A DNA stretch of 64,000 nt from contig NZ_OY808998.1 in assembly GCF_963681195.1 (NCBI RefSeq), positions 434,001 through 498,000 on the forward strand, written 5' to 3'. Positions 43,583 through 52,834 of this stretch are shown piece by piece (position 1 is the first letter of the stretch; each line of letters opens with the position of its first letter). The position numbers and the translations under genes were made by a program. Source of the stretch: Vibrio sp. 16. GTDB lineage: Bacteria > Pseudomonadota > Gammaproteobacteria > Enterobacterales > Vibrionaceae. Under the pieces are notes generated by a model. The model saw only the letters and a program-made list of their open reading frames with translations, searched no databases and had not been told where the DNA came from.

Positions 43583-46500
43583 CTATTTGCTGTAAAGATC
43601 GATCTGCATCAGGTCTCGAATATCAATCTGACCATCACCATTAATATCCGCTCGCGAATCAAATTCTGCAGAACTGTACTCCTTGCCCCACGCTAAAACT
43701 GCAAGATCGAGATCCGCCTGGTTGATTAGATTATCTTCGTTGAGATCGCCCGCCATCGCGCCGTCTTTCGAGAATAACTTCAAATAAGTGACTAAATCTT
43801 CGATACCATCACCATTTGAATCCGTTAGGCTTGGGTTCAAACCAACTTCGTATTCCACCAAGTTACTCAGTTTGTCTCCATCTTTATCACTCGTGGCGTC
43901 AGTTGCATCATCGATGTTCAAGCCGTGCTTGACTTCCCATTCATTGGGTAGGCCATCACCATCACTGTCTAGCGGTGCCGCAGGAAGTATTAATGCAGAA
44001 CTACCAACAAGATGGGTACCGGCTTCGGCTTCAACCGACTCAACTTGGAACATATAGTTTTGTGAACGAATAGATTTGCCACCCGCCAGTGACACAGTCC
44101 AAGAAAGCGTCTGGGAACTATCAGCCGGCACTGACGCAAGACTTTGCTCTGGAGTCACAACCGTCACAAGGTCAGCGGTTTCAAACTCACTGTCACCACC
44201 TGAAACAATCTCTTTTGGCGGGATGAGCTTCAACGTTACTTGTCCTGAATCGGTGGCACCAGAGTTAGTCACAGTCGCGATCACTTCAAAGCTTTCACTG
44301 TCGTCAGATAATGAGCTGACATTACTTGTGAGTGACGAAATGTTCACCACAGGTCCTAGGCTTGACTCTACGGTGCTTAACGCATTATCCATACTGGTAT
44401 AACTTGCTGCGACAACATCTTGAAGAACGTAAAGCAATTGTGCCAACTGTTCGCGATTCGCCACTGACTCTGCGGAGTCATCAAACTCTTCGCGTACAAT
44501 AAGCTCACTTAACATCAAACCAGACAACCCTGTCGATACGCTCATTGAAGTTTCAAGTAACGATTGATAATCATCACGCGCTTGAGTTGCCAATAAGTCA
44601 TAGTTGATTGGTTTGGTTGAGGTAGCGAGCTTGTCACCTGCTGTTACTTTCGCTTTCTCGACTTCCTGCTGTTCTAGATAGCTGTCGATGGCACCAAGCA
44701 ACTCTGAATCATAAAGATCAACAAAGGTCTCCAGTTGCTTGTTGTCCAAAGCCGTTAACATCGACTGGATTGCGTTGTTGAGCAAATCATACGCCGAAGT
44801 ATCGATCGCATAGGGTACAACCGCATACTTTGCAGCCGATGCTCTTCTTATTGCGCTGGCCTTTTTCGAACTGCCGCCATACGCATACATCATTCCCAAA
44901 GCAGTATCATCGGATAATCCGTACAAGTGGACACCCGCTAAACCACCTTTGGCCACACCAGTCACACCTTCCAAACCAGTTAAGACACTCGGGGCGACAA
45001 TGATCGCTCGTCGAATTGGAGCTACGTAAGGAGTCGCAACCGGCACTTTCTCTACTACAGCCATCGCCTTATCTAGCTCACCAAGTGTTTCAATTACACC
45101 CTTAACCAAGCCAATGGTTCGCTTTACCGAGTCCACGGTATCAAGATTTCGCTCTAGATTGGCAAACTCCGCTTGAATCGCTTTAAGCTGAGTATTCGCG
45201 GCCAACAAGGCAGCGTTCATAGCATCAACGTCGGCGGTAGAGATGGAACGCGAACGGGAGAGTACAGTATCGATTGTCGGCTCAACCGCATTCGCATAAA
45301 CAGGTACAACTACGTTACGCGACAATGGCGCCGCAACCATATTTTTTACGATTTCACTCACAACACCCTTGTAGCTGTTGTCATCACCTGAAGATGCTGA
45401 AATCGTATCTTTGATAATCGTAATGATAGGTCCAGCAGAGGAGTAATCGCTCAATGCCCAATCGACGGTATCTAACACCGTGTTGATCAGTTTGACTTTC
45501 CATTTGTCCAGTTTCGCAGCGGTCCCAGTTAGAATTTTCTTAACTAAACCGAGAGTTTTCGCTTTAAACCAACCAGCGCCATCTGTATCTAGCTTACTCG
45601 CCAGAGAGACCATTGAGTTGGAAAGTTTGTTGAATACGCCGGATAAGTCGAGGACAGCGACGGTCACATCAACGACACTTGAAGAAATTGTTTGAGCATC
45701 TTGAATGACTTGTTGATTGGATTCATTAAGAACGAGGTGAGCCGCAATAAGACGTTTCAAACCTTCACGCTGTGCTGCGCTCGGTCCTGAATCGCCGTCA
45801 GCGGTATCAGGGATCTCGTCAAGCCAGCTAAGTACGTCCGAGGCTTCGTCTGCAAAAGGCTTTTGAACCCATGTACCAAATTCTGAGGCTTCATTGGCGA
45901 GTTTGCGCATTCTTGCTTTTTCGTCTTCGACGGTAGAGAGCGCAAGCTGAACGTCCAATGTAGTCGGTGCTAGCGAAGCTGACTCATCTTCCACAGCGAC
46001 AGCGACGGCTTCACTCATTGGTGCGTAATCAGGTTCTTTGGTTATGGTTAGCGTCCAATCCCCTTCGCCTAGCTCGATCTCAAATGTGCCGTCCGATTTA
46101 GTTGAAGCGATAACACGCTCATCCGTTTCATCGTTGACCGCCGAAATTTGCGCATCAGCCAACTCGAGAGGAACGGGGTCGTTATTGGTGATTTTACCTG
46201 TCAGCGTGCCAGTCACTTCGCTTGGCGTATAACTTGCCGAGTCTTGCACGTCTGAACTTGTTGATGATTTAAGAACTAAATTTCTCGTCAAACCGTCGCG
46301 CTTACCACTTGGGTCGTCAAAGGCAACAATGTATTTACCTGTGATACTTTCTCCAAGTTTACTGAGCAACGTGGAGGACTGAAATGGCCACCCCAAACTG
46401 CTACCAAGGGCGGCGTACTGTGATTCAGGAGACGAATAGAAAAAACTCAAGCCATTGAGCGCGCGGTCTGCTGCAGAAAATGTCGCGGACGTATTACTAT

Positions 46501-47293
46501 CACCGCCATCTCCGGCAACGTGTGCTGGCGCGTCAGTGATGAGCACCACGATGTTTTGCGCATCATCACGGTAGTCCATCGCACCACTTGCGATCACTGA
46601 ATCTAGAGGGTTTTCTGGCCAATCATTACCACCAGAAGCACTTAGCCCAGAGACCCATGACTTAAACGCATTCGAGTCAGAGGTAAAGGCGATTCTTCCG
46701 CGATAAGGGGTTTCATCACCATAGTGGAAACCAGCCAATCGATAATCGACTTTGTCGCTCTCTAATTGGTTTACAAAGGCAATAATGTTATTGATAACAA
46801 CACCTATTTCACCGCCCATAGAACCTGTGCTATCGAGTATAAATACGATATCAGCACGACTTTCAACGGCACCTAACTCTTCAACGGAAGTCGGAGTAAC
46901 GGCCGTACCTACCGATGTTCCATCGTATGGGTGTTTCACCGAAAGTTTGAGATCCGAAGTCGTTAACCCTTCAACATGCTCTCCTTCGCCATCTTTAATT
47001 TGAACAAACAGTTTTACCTGTTCAAAATCGGTTACGTCTGTCGAACTCACCTCAATTGAACGGACTGTTTTAACCTCACCATCGACACTTGAATACGCCG
47101 AACGTTTTCTTTGTGTCAAAAGCTCATCAATGCTCGCTTCTACCGCTTCATAATACCCATCGGAAACACCACCTTGCTGTTCATCAGCCGCAAAAACAGA
47201 CTGAGAAACAAAGGTCAGTGAACAAGTTACGACTCCAGCAATCTTAAGTGCCGAAAATGCTTTCCGCATGACGTAATGGCCTTTAAGCTCCAT
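43583..47293 (-). CDS. Large secreted VWA-domain protein with calcium-binding repeats and a C-terminal dockerin-like module
   Basis: 1236 residues from the ATG at 47293 (GGAGAG 5 nt upstream). Signal peptide to about residue 35 (SVFA-AD). VWA domain with MIDAS motif ILDSTGSMGGE (Asp154); a carboxypeptidase-like Ig region (VTGTLTGKITNNDPVPLELADAQISA, about 360-420); a long mostly helical middle; an Ig/CARDB-like region (about 1010-1110); thrombospondin-type-3-like calcium repeats (DSDGDGLPNEWEVKHGLN; DKDGDKLSNLVEYEVGLNP; DSNGDGIEDL); and at 1182-1236 two EF-like loops GDLNEDNLINQADLDLAV and ADINGDGQIDIRDLMQI, the type I dockerin pattern. An adhesin or surface protein; the partner may be the adjacent cohesin-like lipoprotein. 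Confidence 0.75.
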   Translation of the reverse strand: MELKGHYVMRKAFSALKIAGVVTCSLTFVSQSVFAADEQQGGVSDGYYEAVEASIDELLTQRKRSAYSSVDGEVKTVRSIEVSSTDVTDFEQVKLFVQIKDGEGEHVEGLTTSDLKLSVKHPYDGTSVGTAVTPTSVEELGAVESRADIVFILDSTGSMGGEIGVVINNIIAFVNQLESDKVDYRLAGFHYGDETPYRGRIAFTSDSNAFKSWVSGLSASGGNDWPENPLDSVIASGAMDYRDDAQNIVVLITDAPAHVAGDGGDSNTSATFSAADRALNGLSFFYSSPESQYAALGSSLGWPFQSSTLLSKLGESITGKYIVAFDDPSGKRDGLTRNLVLKSSTSSDVQDSASYTPSEVTGTLTGKITNNDPVPLELADAQISAVNDETDERVIASTKSDGTFEIELGEGDWTLTITKEPDYAPMSEAVAVAVEDESASLAPTTLDVQLALSTVEDEKARMRKLANEASEFGTWVQKPFADEASDVLSWLDEIPDTADGDSGPSAAQREGLKRLIAAHLVLNESNQQVIQDAQTISSSVVDVTVAVLDLSGVFNKLSNSMVSLASKLDTDGAGWFKAKTLGLVKKILTGTAAKLDKWKVKLINTVLDTVDWALSDYSSAGPIITIIKDTISASSGDDNSYKGVVSEIVKNMVAAPLSRNVVVPVYANAVEPTIDTVLSRSRSISTADVDAMNAALLAANTQLKAIQAEFANLERNLDTVDSVKRTIGLVKGVIETLGELDKAMAVVEKVPVATPYVAPIRRAIIVAPSVLTGLEGVTGVAKGGLAGVHLYGLSDDTALGMMYAYGGSSKKASAIRRASAAKYAVVPYAIDTSAYDLLNNAIQSMLTALDNKQLETFVDLYDSELLGAIDSYLEQQEVEKAKVTAGDKLATSTKPINYDLLATQARDDYQSLLETSMSVSTGLSGLMLSELIVREEFDDSAESVANREQLAQLLYVLQDVVAASYTSMDNALSTVESSLGPVVNISSLTSNVSSLSDDSESFEVIATVTNSGATDSGQVTLKLIPPKEIVSGGDSEFETADLVTVVTPEQSLASVPADSSQTLSWTVSLAGGKSIRSQNYMFQVESVEAEAGTHLVGSSALILPAAPLDSDGDGLPNEWEVKHGLNIDDATDATSDKDGDKLSNLVEYEVGLNPSLTDSNGDGIEDLVTYLKLFSKDGAMAGDLNEDNLINQADLDLAVLAWGKEYSSAEFDSRADINGDGQIDIRDLMQIDLYSK

Positions 47294-47782
47294 AAAACTC
47301 TCCATGTGTCATCTATACTCGCCAAAGTAATAGATCCTGTGATTTAGGGGGAACTTGTCGAAGAAAGTGGATGAGAGAAATGGACTTACCAGACCACCAT
47401 TCACATCATGTCATCGCTTTGCTTCGATAAAAAATCAGAATGGGAGTATGCCAATTAATATATTAGGCTTCTTTATGGATTATATAATTTGAGATCTAAA
47501 ACTTACGATAATTATAAATATTCCCTCATGTATCAAAATTAGGAATATAAAACACAACAGAAGATTAGTTATTTTCAGATAGGTCAATAAAAATCAAGCG
47601 TGAATAAAAATGTGCTTTTATAACAATAACAAAGCTGACATAAAACACAGTTTAAAAGAAAGTAAACCACAATAACAAGGACGAAAAAACATCATTTTCA
47701 ATTAGATATAATATTAATTTTAATAATAGAGATTAGGTGGTGTTAGATTAATTAAACAGAAGTCTAGTCAACTTCCTACTAT
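47294..47782. other. Long AT-rich intergenic stretch upstream of the VWA gene
   Basis: 489 bp, markedly AT-rich from about 47440, holding the VWA-gene promoter on the minus strand. The end of the phosphotransferase gene forms an 8-bp inverted repeat (47761-47768 with 47786-47793) that may be a weak terminator. I see no small gene. The AT-rich character would suit H-NS silencing (inference). Confidence 0.5.
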
Positions 47783-48760
47783 TTAACTAGACTGTTCAAT
47801 AAACTTAAGTGCTCGTAAAGTGAGGTTTTCAGTATAAGCATTAATCTTCCAGTGGTTGGGGCTCCACCCTTTTACAAATCGTTGAAAATCTGCCCAAGCG
47901 ACCATAAACATAGGTCGAAGCTTTTGTTCCACATCCTTACTATCCAGTTCGGGGCGATATTGACTTAACGCGATCCTAAGCTGCGTGAAGTATTCGTCCA
48001 AAATCCACGCTTCCATCGCCTCACACTCTTCCGGCGGTACCGCGCTGCTCATAAACAGGGCGATATCTTTCATGGCGCAACCGTTACCAACGTATTGGAA
48101 GTCAACGGCAGCCGCTCGCTCGCCGCTTGGATCAAAACAGAAATTGGCCAACTTTCCATCGCCGTGGACGAGCGTCGAATACGGCGCAAACTTCAGTGTC
48201 CGATCAATCTTTTCAGCCGCATGTTTCAACCGAAGATCGCTCAGGGCGGCGAACTCATCTGGTCGAGTATCTAGATGCCAATATGTTCCTGTAGGCCATA
48301 ATCCGTCAGCTCTGCTCGACATGTGTTGGGCATGAAAATGAGCGAACCACCGCAGCGCAGCACGCAAATGGGTCTTGGAGGCTTCCTGAATCACTTGGGA
48401 AAAGCCTATTTGGCTAAGATCTTCCATCACCAAAAGGAGCTCATTGTCTCCCTGCTCCACCAATAAGGTTTGAGGCACCGTGGCATAGCCTTCGCATTGG
48501 CTAGCGACGCGTTGGTAGAAGTTCATTTCGACTTGATAGGAGTGCAACTTGCGTTTGTGGGAAAGCTCGGTGTTCCAACCTCTGGGGTGATGTTCAGGCT
48601 TGGGTAGCGTGATGTGTTTGACCACAACACTGGTCGAGTCAATCCATAACCGAACCAACTCGCCATAACCACCCCAGAGTGATTGCAACACATCGACACG
48701 ATGAAGAGTGTTAAAACCTAGCTGTTTAACAATCGCCTGATAGCGGCCTTTTTCCATCAT
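47783..48760 (-). CDS. Aminoglycoside-phosphotransferase/choline-kinase-like protein
   Basis: 325 residues if started at the ATG at 48760, which overlaps the stop of the preceding acetyltransferase gene (ATGA); an in-frame ATG at 48778 also exists. Kinase-like fold with the Brenner motif STLVHGDGKLANFCFD (HGD; usual N in the next turn) and metal-binding AAVDFQYVGNGCAM. These are typical of phosphotransferases acting on small molecules; no resistance role is implied. The coupling to a small GNAT gene upstream is tight. Confidence 0.8.
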   Translation of the reverse strand: MMEKGRYQAIVKQLGFNTLHRVDVLQSLWGGYGELVRLWIDSTSVVVKHITLPKPEHHPRGWNTELSHKRKLHSYQVEMNFYQRVASQCEGYATVPQTLLVEQGDNELLLVMEDLSQIGFSQVIQEASKTHLRAALRWFAHFHAQHMSSRADGLWPTGTYWHLDTRPDEFAALSDLRLKHAAEKIDRTLKFAPYSTLVHGDGKLANFCFDPSGERAAAVDFQYVGNGCAMKDIALFMSSAVPPEECEAMEAWILDEYFTQLRIALSQYRPELDSKDVEQKLRPMFMVAWADFQRFVKGWSPNHWKINAYTENLTLRALKFIEQSS

Positions 48761-49035
48761 GCTTTTAAATGCGCCCATTCAGGGTGGCGATCTAAATAAT
48801 GCACCACGTAACTGCAGACAGGCACAATCTTCACATCCAATTCTTCTAATTTGGGAAGTACCGCTTCCATCATCACCTTGCCATACCCTTTCCCTTGCAA
48901 AGCATCAGGCACGCGTGTTGAGGTAATATGGTACACCCCACCCTCAATTTTGAATTTAACAGTCGCATAGTGTTCAGACTCTAAATGCACGCGAAACTGG
49001 CCTAATTCAGGCTCGAAAAGTACGGAATGCTGCAT
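48757..49035 (-). CDS. Small GNAT-like acetyltransferase (YjdJ/NATD1 type)
   Basis: 92 residues: short GNAT fold with acetyl-CoA loop ALQGKGYGKVMMEAVLPKL (about 44-62) and the ending VVHYLDRHPEWAHL common to single-domain GNAT proteins of this type. Cytoplasmic, target unknown. It is translationally coupled to the phosphotransferase gene. Confidence 0.85.
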   Translation of the reverse strand: MQHSVLFEPELGQFRVHLESEHYATVKFKIEGGVYHITSTRVPDALQGKGYGKVMMEAVLPKLEELDVKIVPVCSYVVHYLDRHPEWAHLKA

Positions 49036-49191
49036 AGTAAACTCCTAAATTGATACATAGCTCAAAAAAATCATTACATTGATGTTTGAACAAACGCTCA
49101 AGCATAAATAGAATTTATACCAGTCTGAGCATTTAGACGTGAAAGATAATAACCTGCGGCAAACATAGCACGCAGAGCTAATGGAGGCTAG

Positions 49192-49932
49192 ATGAGTACT
49201 CAGGCGGTGGCAATGAAGGAACAGTCTTCAAGTCCTTATAACAAACAGAGAAATGTCGTCACAGTCAATAGTGTCGATGCCCTAGCCATGGTTGAACATG
49301 GTGGTGAACTTACCATGAGTATCACGACGCCTGTCGGCCGTACTTTTCGCTGTAAAACGGCGTTTATTGGCACTCACTCAGACAGCATGATTCTTGCCGA
49401 ACTTCCGAAAGTCTCCGATGAAGATTTGAATTTCTACTTTCAAGAAGGTTTTTGGACCACAGTGCGCGCCATTTCTCCACGAGGGGAAGGCGCCATTATT
49501 CATTTTAGAAGCCAACTCCAGCATATCCTTAAAGAGCCGATGCCATTGGTGATGATGTCTGTGCCAAAAGACATGCAGGTATCGCAGCTACGTAAAGAGC
49601 CACGCTTTGATGTAAACCTTGAAGCCAAAGCCAGCACTGAAAATAGAAAGATGGATTGCGAGATCCGTGATTTATCGAAAAGTGGTTGTCGATTCTTCGC
49701 GCCGCCTTTGAGTCGGCCTTTCCAAGTCGGTGACGAGATTGAGCTTATCGTTCAGGTACGAAACGGCAAGCAGATTCAGTTCGAGCCTCTATTTGGTACT
49801 GTGTGTAACTTGCAACGCTCAATGCACTACGCCAGATATGGCGTCCAGTTCAATGAAATGGGCAGAAACAACGCCAAGACGCTACTTAGCCATCTAAAGT
49901 TCGATGGCACCAAGCTCGCATTACGAACCTAG
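49192..49932 (+). CDS. PilZ-domain cyclic-di-GMP receptor with YcgR-like N-domain
   Basis: 246 residues. N-terminal YcgR/FlgZ-like beta domain (about 30-125), C-terminal PilZ domain (about 130-246) with RKEPRFD (RxxxR) and DLSKSGCRF (D/NxSxxG), the two cyclic-di-GMP-binding motifs. The length and layout match V. cholerae VCA0042/PlzD, whose structure with cyclic-di-GMP is known. It stands next to gltS and the DUF368 gene, as I remember from V. cholerae chromosome 2. Binding changes interdomain orientation; the downstream partner is unknown. A bidirectional terminator follows. Confidence 0.9.
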   Translation: MSTQAVAMKEQSSSPYNKQRNVVTVNSVDALAMVEHGGELTMSITTPVGRTFRCKTAFIGTHSDSMILAELPKVSDEDLNFYFQEGFWTTVRAISPRGEGAIIHFRSQLQHILKEPMPLVMMSVPKDMQVSQLRKEPRFDVNLEAKASTENRKMDCEIRDLSKSGCRFFAPPLSRPFQVGDEIELIVQVRNGKQIQFEPLFGTVCNLQRSMHYARYGVQFNEMGRNNAKTLLSHLKFDGTKLALRT

Positions 49933-49938
49933 CAAACG

Positions 49939-49967
49939 AAAAATCCCCGCACGATGCGGGGATTTTT
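49939..49967. terminator. Bidirectional terminator between the PilZ gene and gltS
   Basis: Thirteen-bp stem (49939-49951 with 49955-49967), loop of 3, A run before and T run after. Confidence 0.92.
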
Positions 49968-49998
49968 GTTTTTAAGCCCGTCTGACCTTCAAACCTGT

Positions 49999-51225
49999 CT
50001 AACCGATGAAGGAAATGTAGCCCTGTAAAATAATCAAGTTAACGATGTCGATAAAAAACGCCCCAACAATAGGCACAACCATAAACGCCTGTGGGGAAGG
50101 GCCAAATTTGTTCACTAAAGAACCCATGTTCATCACTGCCGTCGGAGTGGCTCCCAAACCAAAGCCACAGTGCCCACCAGCAATGACCGCAGCATCATAG
50201 TTTGCCCCCATAACTTTGAACGTCACGAAGTACGCAAAGATACCCAGCACGAGTGACTGAACGGCCAAAATCACCAAGAATGGTACCGCCAGATCGAAAA
50301 TATTCCACAGCTTTAAGCTCATTAACGCCATTGCTAAAAACAATGACAAAGAGACCGTACCTAAAATATCAACCGTCTCTGCATCCACCTTGTGGACTTT
50401 CGTCACCTCAAGCAAATTGGTAATGAATACACCAATAAACAGCGCATAGACAAAGTCAGGAATCATCAGCCAACTGATATTAAAACTGCTTACCCACTGC
50501 TCTAGATATTTCGCGCCAGTCACGCAGATAAGCAGGATAAACAGCACTTCAATCACTTTCTTGGCGGTGACTTTATCTTCCTCGTACTCGTTATAGGTCA
50601 CGAGCTCAGGGAATCTTTCGTGGGTTTGAGTGCCACGACCATACTCGGATTCAATCCCATTTTTATCGATAAGCTTTTGAGCCACCGGACTACCGATGAT
50701 GCCGCCGATAATCAGACCAAAAGTCGCGGAAGCCATGGCAATTTCAAGCGTGTTGCTGATGCCGTAGTTTTCTGAAAACGTCTGCGACCACGCCGCACCG
50801 GTCCCATGTCCACCTGATAGAGTGATAGAGCCGGCGATGAGCCCCATTAAAGGATCAAGCCCTAACGCGGTGGCCAACGACACTCCAACACCATTTTGAA
50901 TGATGATGTAAAAAGATGCGACCGCCAAAAAGACAAAGACCTTTGCGCCACCTTTCATCAGCTGAGTGTAGTTTGCAGCAAGACCAACGGTGCTAAAGAA
51001 CATCAACATAAAGGTGTTCTGCAGCGGAAGTGAAAACTGAAGATCGACCCCGTTAAAATGCAAAAAAGTGATGACAACAGCCACAATTAAGCCACCTACG
51101 ATCGGCTCTGGGATGTTGAACTTTTTCAATACGGGTAGTTTGGAATTAACAAAATGACCTAAGAATAGAACGCTGATGGCGATTAAGAAAGATTCTAGTG
51201 GTCCAATTGAAATTATCTGATTCAT
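49999..51225 (-). CDS. gltS: Sodium/glutamate symporter
   Basis: 408 residues, ten to twelve membrane segments in two inverted repeats. Family motifs LSGGHGTGAAWS (about 134-146) and AGGHCGFGLGATPTAVMNM (about 349-367). It imports L-glutamate with sodium ions. The 330-bp leader between the qrr terminator and the gene contains hairpins but no recognised riboswitch. Confidence 0.95.
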   Translation of the reverse strand: MNQIISIGPLESFLIAISVLFLGHFVNSKLPVLKKFNIPEPIVGGLIVAVVITFLHFNGVDLQFSLPLQNTFMLMFFSTVGLAANYTQLMKGGAKVFVFLAVASFYIIIQNGVGVSLATALGLDPLMGLIAGSITLSGGHGTGAAWSQTFSENYGISNTLEIAMASATFGLIIGGIIGSPVAQKLIDKNGIESEYGRGTQTHERFPELVTYNEYEEDKVTAKKVIEVLFILLICVTGAKYLEQWVSSFNISWLMIPDFVYALFIGVFITNLLEVTKVHKVDAETVDILGTVSLSLFLAMALMSLKLWNIFDLAVPFLVILAVQSLVLGIFAYFVTFKVMGANYDAAVIAGGHCGFGLGATPTAVMNMGSLVNKFGPSPQAFMVVPIVGAFFIDIVNLIILQGYISFIG

Positions 51226-51555
51226 ATAACCTCTTCATTGTGTGTCACCCATCTTCCTTAACGAGTTAAGAGCCCTTTGGCTCAACGTTTAAGTTCTGAG
51301 TCGTCGCCTCCCGGCGGCTGACCTAAACGCGATTAATCACATTTCTCTATTGAAAAAATCCTCTAAACAGTGGGATACCCACTCTATTTCAACAGTAAAA
51401 ACCCTACAAAAATCGGTAGAGTTGCGAAAGAAAGCCGCCATTATTAATAAAAATGGAGCAATTTGTCGAGTATTGACTCCAAAAACGTACCTAGGCTAGA
51501 TGTAAAGTGTGAAGAAAAACGACGCTAACGAGCTGTTATTTGGGGAGTTTCAGGC
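51226..51555 (-). promoter_or_regulatory. gltS leader/promoter region
   Basis: 330 bp between the gltS start and the qrr terminator. It has two hairpins near the gene (GAGCC / GGCTC around 51271-51284, and a GC-rich GTCGCC / GGCGGC one around 51303-51318). No T run follows them on the gltS strand. No specific regulator site recognised. Confidence 0.4.
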
Positions 51556-51664
51556 AAAAAAATAGCCAATCGCAAAAAGGGCGATTGGCTTATATATAGT
51601 GTGAACAAATGTTATTCACTAACAACGTCAGTTGGCTAGGTGACCCTCGGCTTAAAAAGGGTCG
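51556..51664 (-). ncRNA. qrr: Qrr quorum-regulatory small RNA
   Basis: On the minus strand, a ~105-110-nt RNA begins near 51664 with GACCC and forms a first hairpin with GGGTC (51642-51663). It continues into the core ACCTAGCCAACTGACGTTG-TTAGTGAA (51643 down to 51616), which is the segment nearly invariant in Vibrio Qrr RNAs and the one pairing with luxR/hapR, aphA and luxO messages. A GTGAA/TTCAC hairpin and a terminator stem (51564-51573 with 51581-51590, seven U at 51556-51562) close it. A sigma-54 promoter and a LuxO site precede it. Qrr RNAs act with Hfq in the cytoplasm at low cell density. Which Qrr (1-5) cannot be told from the sequence alone. Confidence 0.93.
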
Positions 51665-51674
51665 AATTAATTAA

Positions 51675-51691
51675 TGCAGAATGCGTGCCAA
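51675..51691 (-). promoter_or_regulatory. Sigma-54 promoter of qrr
   Basis: Read on the minus strand: TTGGCACGCATTCTGCA. GG (-24) and GC (-12) have the exact spacing of the sigma-54 consensus TGGCACG-N4-TTGCW; the predicted start is at about 51664, where the Qrr RNA begins. Confidence 0.88.
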
Positions 51692-51765
51692 CTTTAAAAC
51701 CGCGATATTTGATGATCCAGCCGCATTTTTGGCTAATTTTTGATTATCAAAATGCAATATGAAAA

Positions 51766-51778
51766 TTGCAAAATGCAA
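51766..51778. promoter_or_regulatory. LuxO-binding site upstream of qrr
   Basis: TTGCAAAATGCAA matches the LuxO consensus TTGCAWWWTGCAA at every position, about 75 bp upstream of the -24 element, the normal distance for an activator of sigma-54 promoters. Flanking ATGCAA/TTTGCAAA fragments (51752-51757, 51782-51789) may be weaker half-sites. Confidence 0.88.
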
Positions 51779-51898
51779 ACCTTTGCAAATTAATATTAAA
51801 CTAGATTCTTATAAACAGTTCTATCAGTTTATTTTTTCATACTTTTTTTTATCCAGAATCGATATACTCCGTGTACCTAAATTTATTTACTGAGTAGC

Positions 51899-52819
51899 AT
51901 GAACTATTTTTCGACATTTCTAAAAGGCATGGCGATGGGTGCAGCTGATGTTGTACCTGGTGTATCGGGTGGTACTATCGCGTTCATCACTGGCATTTAC
52001 GACACTTTGCTAGAAAGCATCCGTCGCATTAACCCAAAAGTATTGGGAATTTGGAAACGTGATGGATTTAAAGCCGCATTTGACCATATCAATGGCTTTT
52101 TCCTGATCGCCTTGTTTGGTGGTGTCCTTACCAGCATTGCCACATTAGCGAAGCTGATTTCATGGCTATTGGTAGAACACCCTGTGCCAATCTGGTCGTT
52201 TTTCTTTGGTCTGATTTTGGTGTCAGTGTTCCATATCTTAAAACAAATTGAGCAGCGCTCCGCTAGCCGATTTGTCTTTTTGTTACTGGGTGTGGCGTTC
52301 GCCTACAGCATTACTGTGCTGCAACCGCTACAAATGGATCCGACCAGCGTAAACATCGTTATTGCAGGTGCAATCGCGATTTGCGCTATGATCCTTCCGG
52401 GCATTTCAGGCAGCTTTATCCTACTTTTGATAGGCATGTACACGCCTGTCCTTGGCGCTGTAAAATCCTTCGATTTAGCTGTCATTGCGCTATTTATGAG
52501 TGGCTGTGTGCTTGGCTTACTAAGCTTCTCCCACGTTCTTTCTTGGCTACTAAAGCGCTTCCGTGATTTCACTCTTGTCTTTTTGACTGGCCTGATGATC
52601 GGCACGCTACCTAAGATTTGGCCTTGGAAAGAAACGCTCACATGGCGTACAAACTCTAAAGGCGAGCAAGTGCCATTGATTCAACAAAACCTGTCACCAT
52701 TTGACTTCGAATCGGTGACATCTCAACCTGCGCAGCTAGGTATTGCGATTGTCATGATGATCTGTGCAATTGCCTTAGTTTTAGGTTTAGAAAAATTCGC
52801 GGAGAATCGAGACATCTAA
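51899..52819 (+). CDS. popT: DUF368 undecaprenyl-phosphate translocase family protein
   Basis: 306 residues with about eight membrane helices. Family signature GAADVVPGVSGGTIAFITGIYDTLLESIRRINP at the start (residues 15-47) and the second repeat AICAMILPGISGSFILLLIGMY (about 160-181). DUF368 proteins return undecaprenyl phosphate across the inner membrane for cell-wall and capsule synthesis; the V. cholerae member PopT (VCA0040) is important under alkaline conditions. The symbol rests on that knowledge. Divergent from the qrr RNA; the gap carries control of both. Confidence 0.85.
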   Translation: MNYFSTFLKGMAMGAADVVPGVSGGTIAFITGIYDTLLESIRRINPKVLGIWKRDGFKAAFDHINGFFLIALFGGVLTSIATLAKLISWLLVEHPVPIWSFFFGLILVSVFHILKQIEQRSASRFVFLLLGVAFAYSITVLQPLQMDPTSVNIVIAGAIAICAMILPGISGSFILLLIGMYTPVLGAVKSFDLAVIALFMSGCVLGLLSFSHVLSWLLKRFRDFTLVFLTGLMIGTLPKIWPWKETLTWRTNSKGEQVPLIQQNLSPFDFESVTSQPAQLGIAIVMMICAIALVLGLEKFAENRDI

Positions 52820-52834
52820 TTGTCACGAAATGGA

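Noticed and set aside
49999-51225. gltS hairpins as a known riboswitch
   Set aside because: The two short hairpins in the leader do not match any glutamate/glutamine aptamer I can recall.
51899-52819. Antisense open frames inside the DUF368 gene and similar long antisense frames elsewhere (for example inside gcvP, the tricorn gene and rbsA)
   Set aside because: They mirror strong genes with clear motifs and have no start signals of their own.
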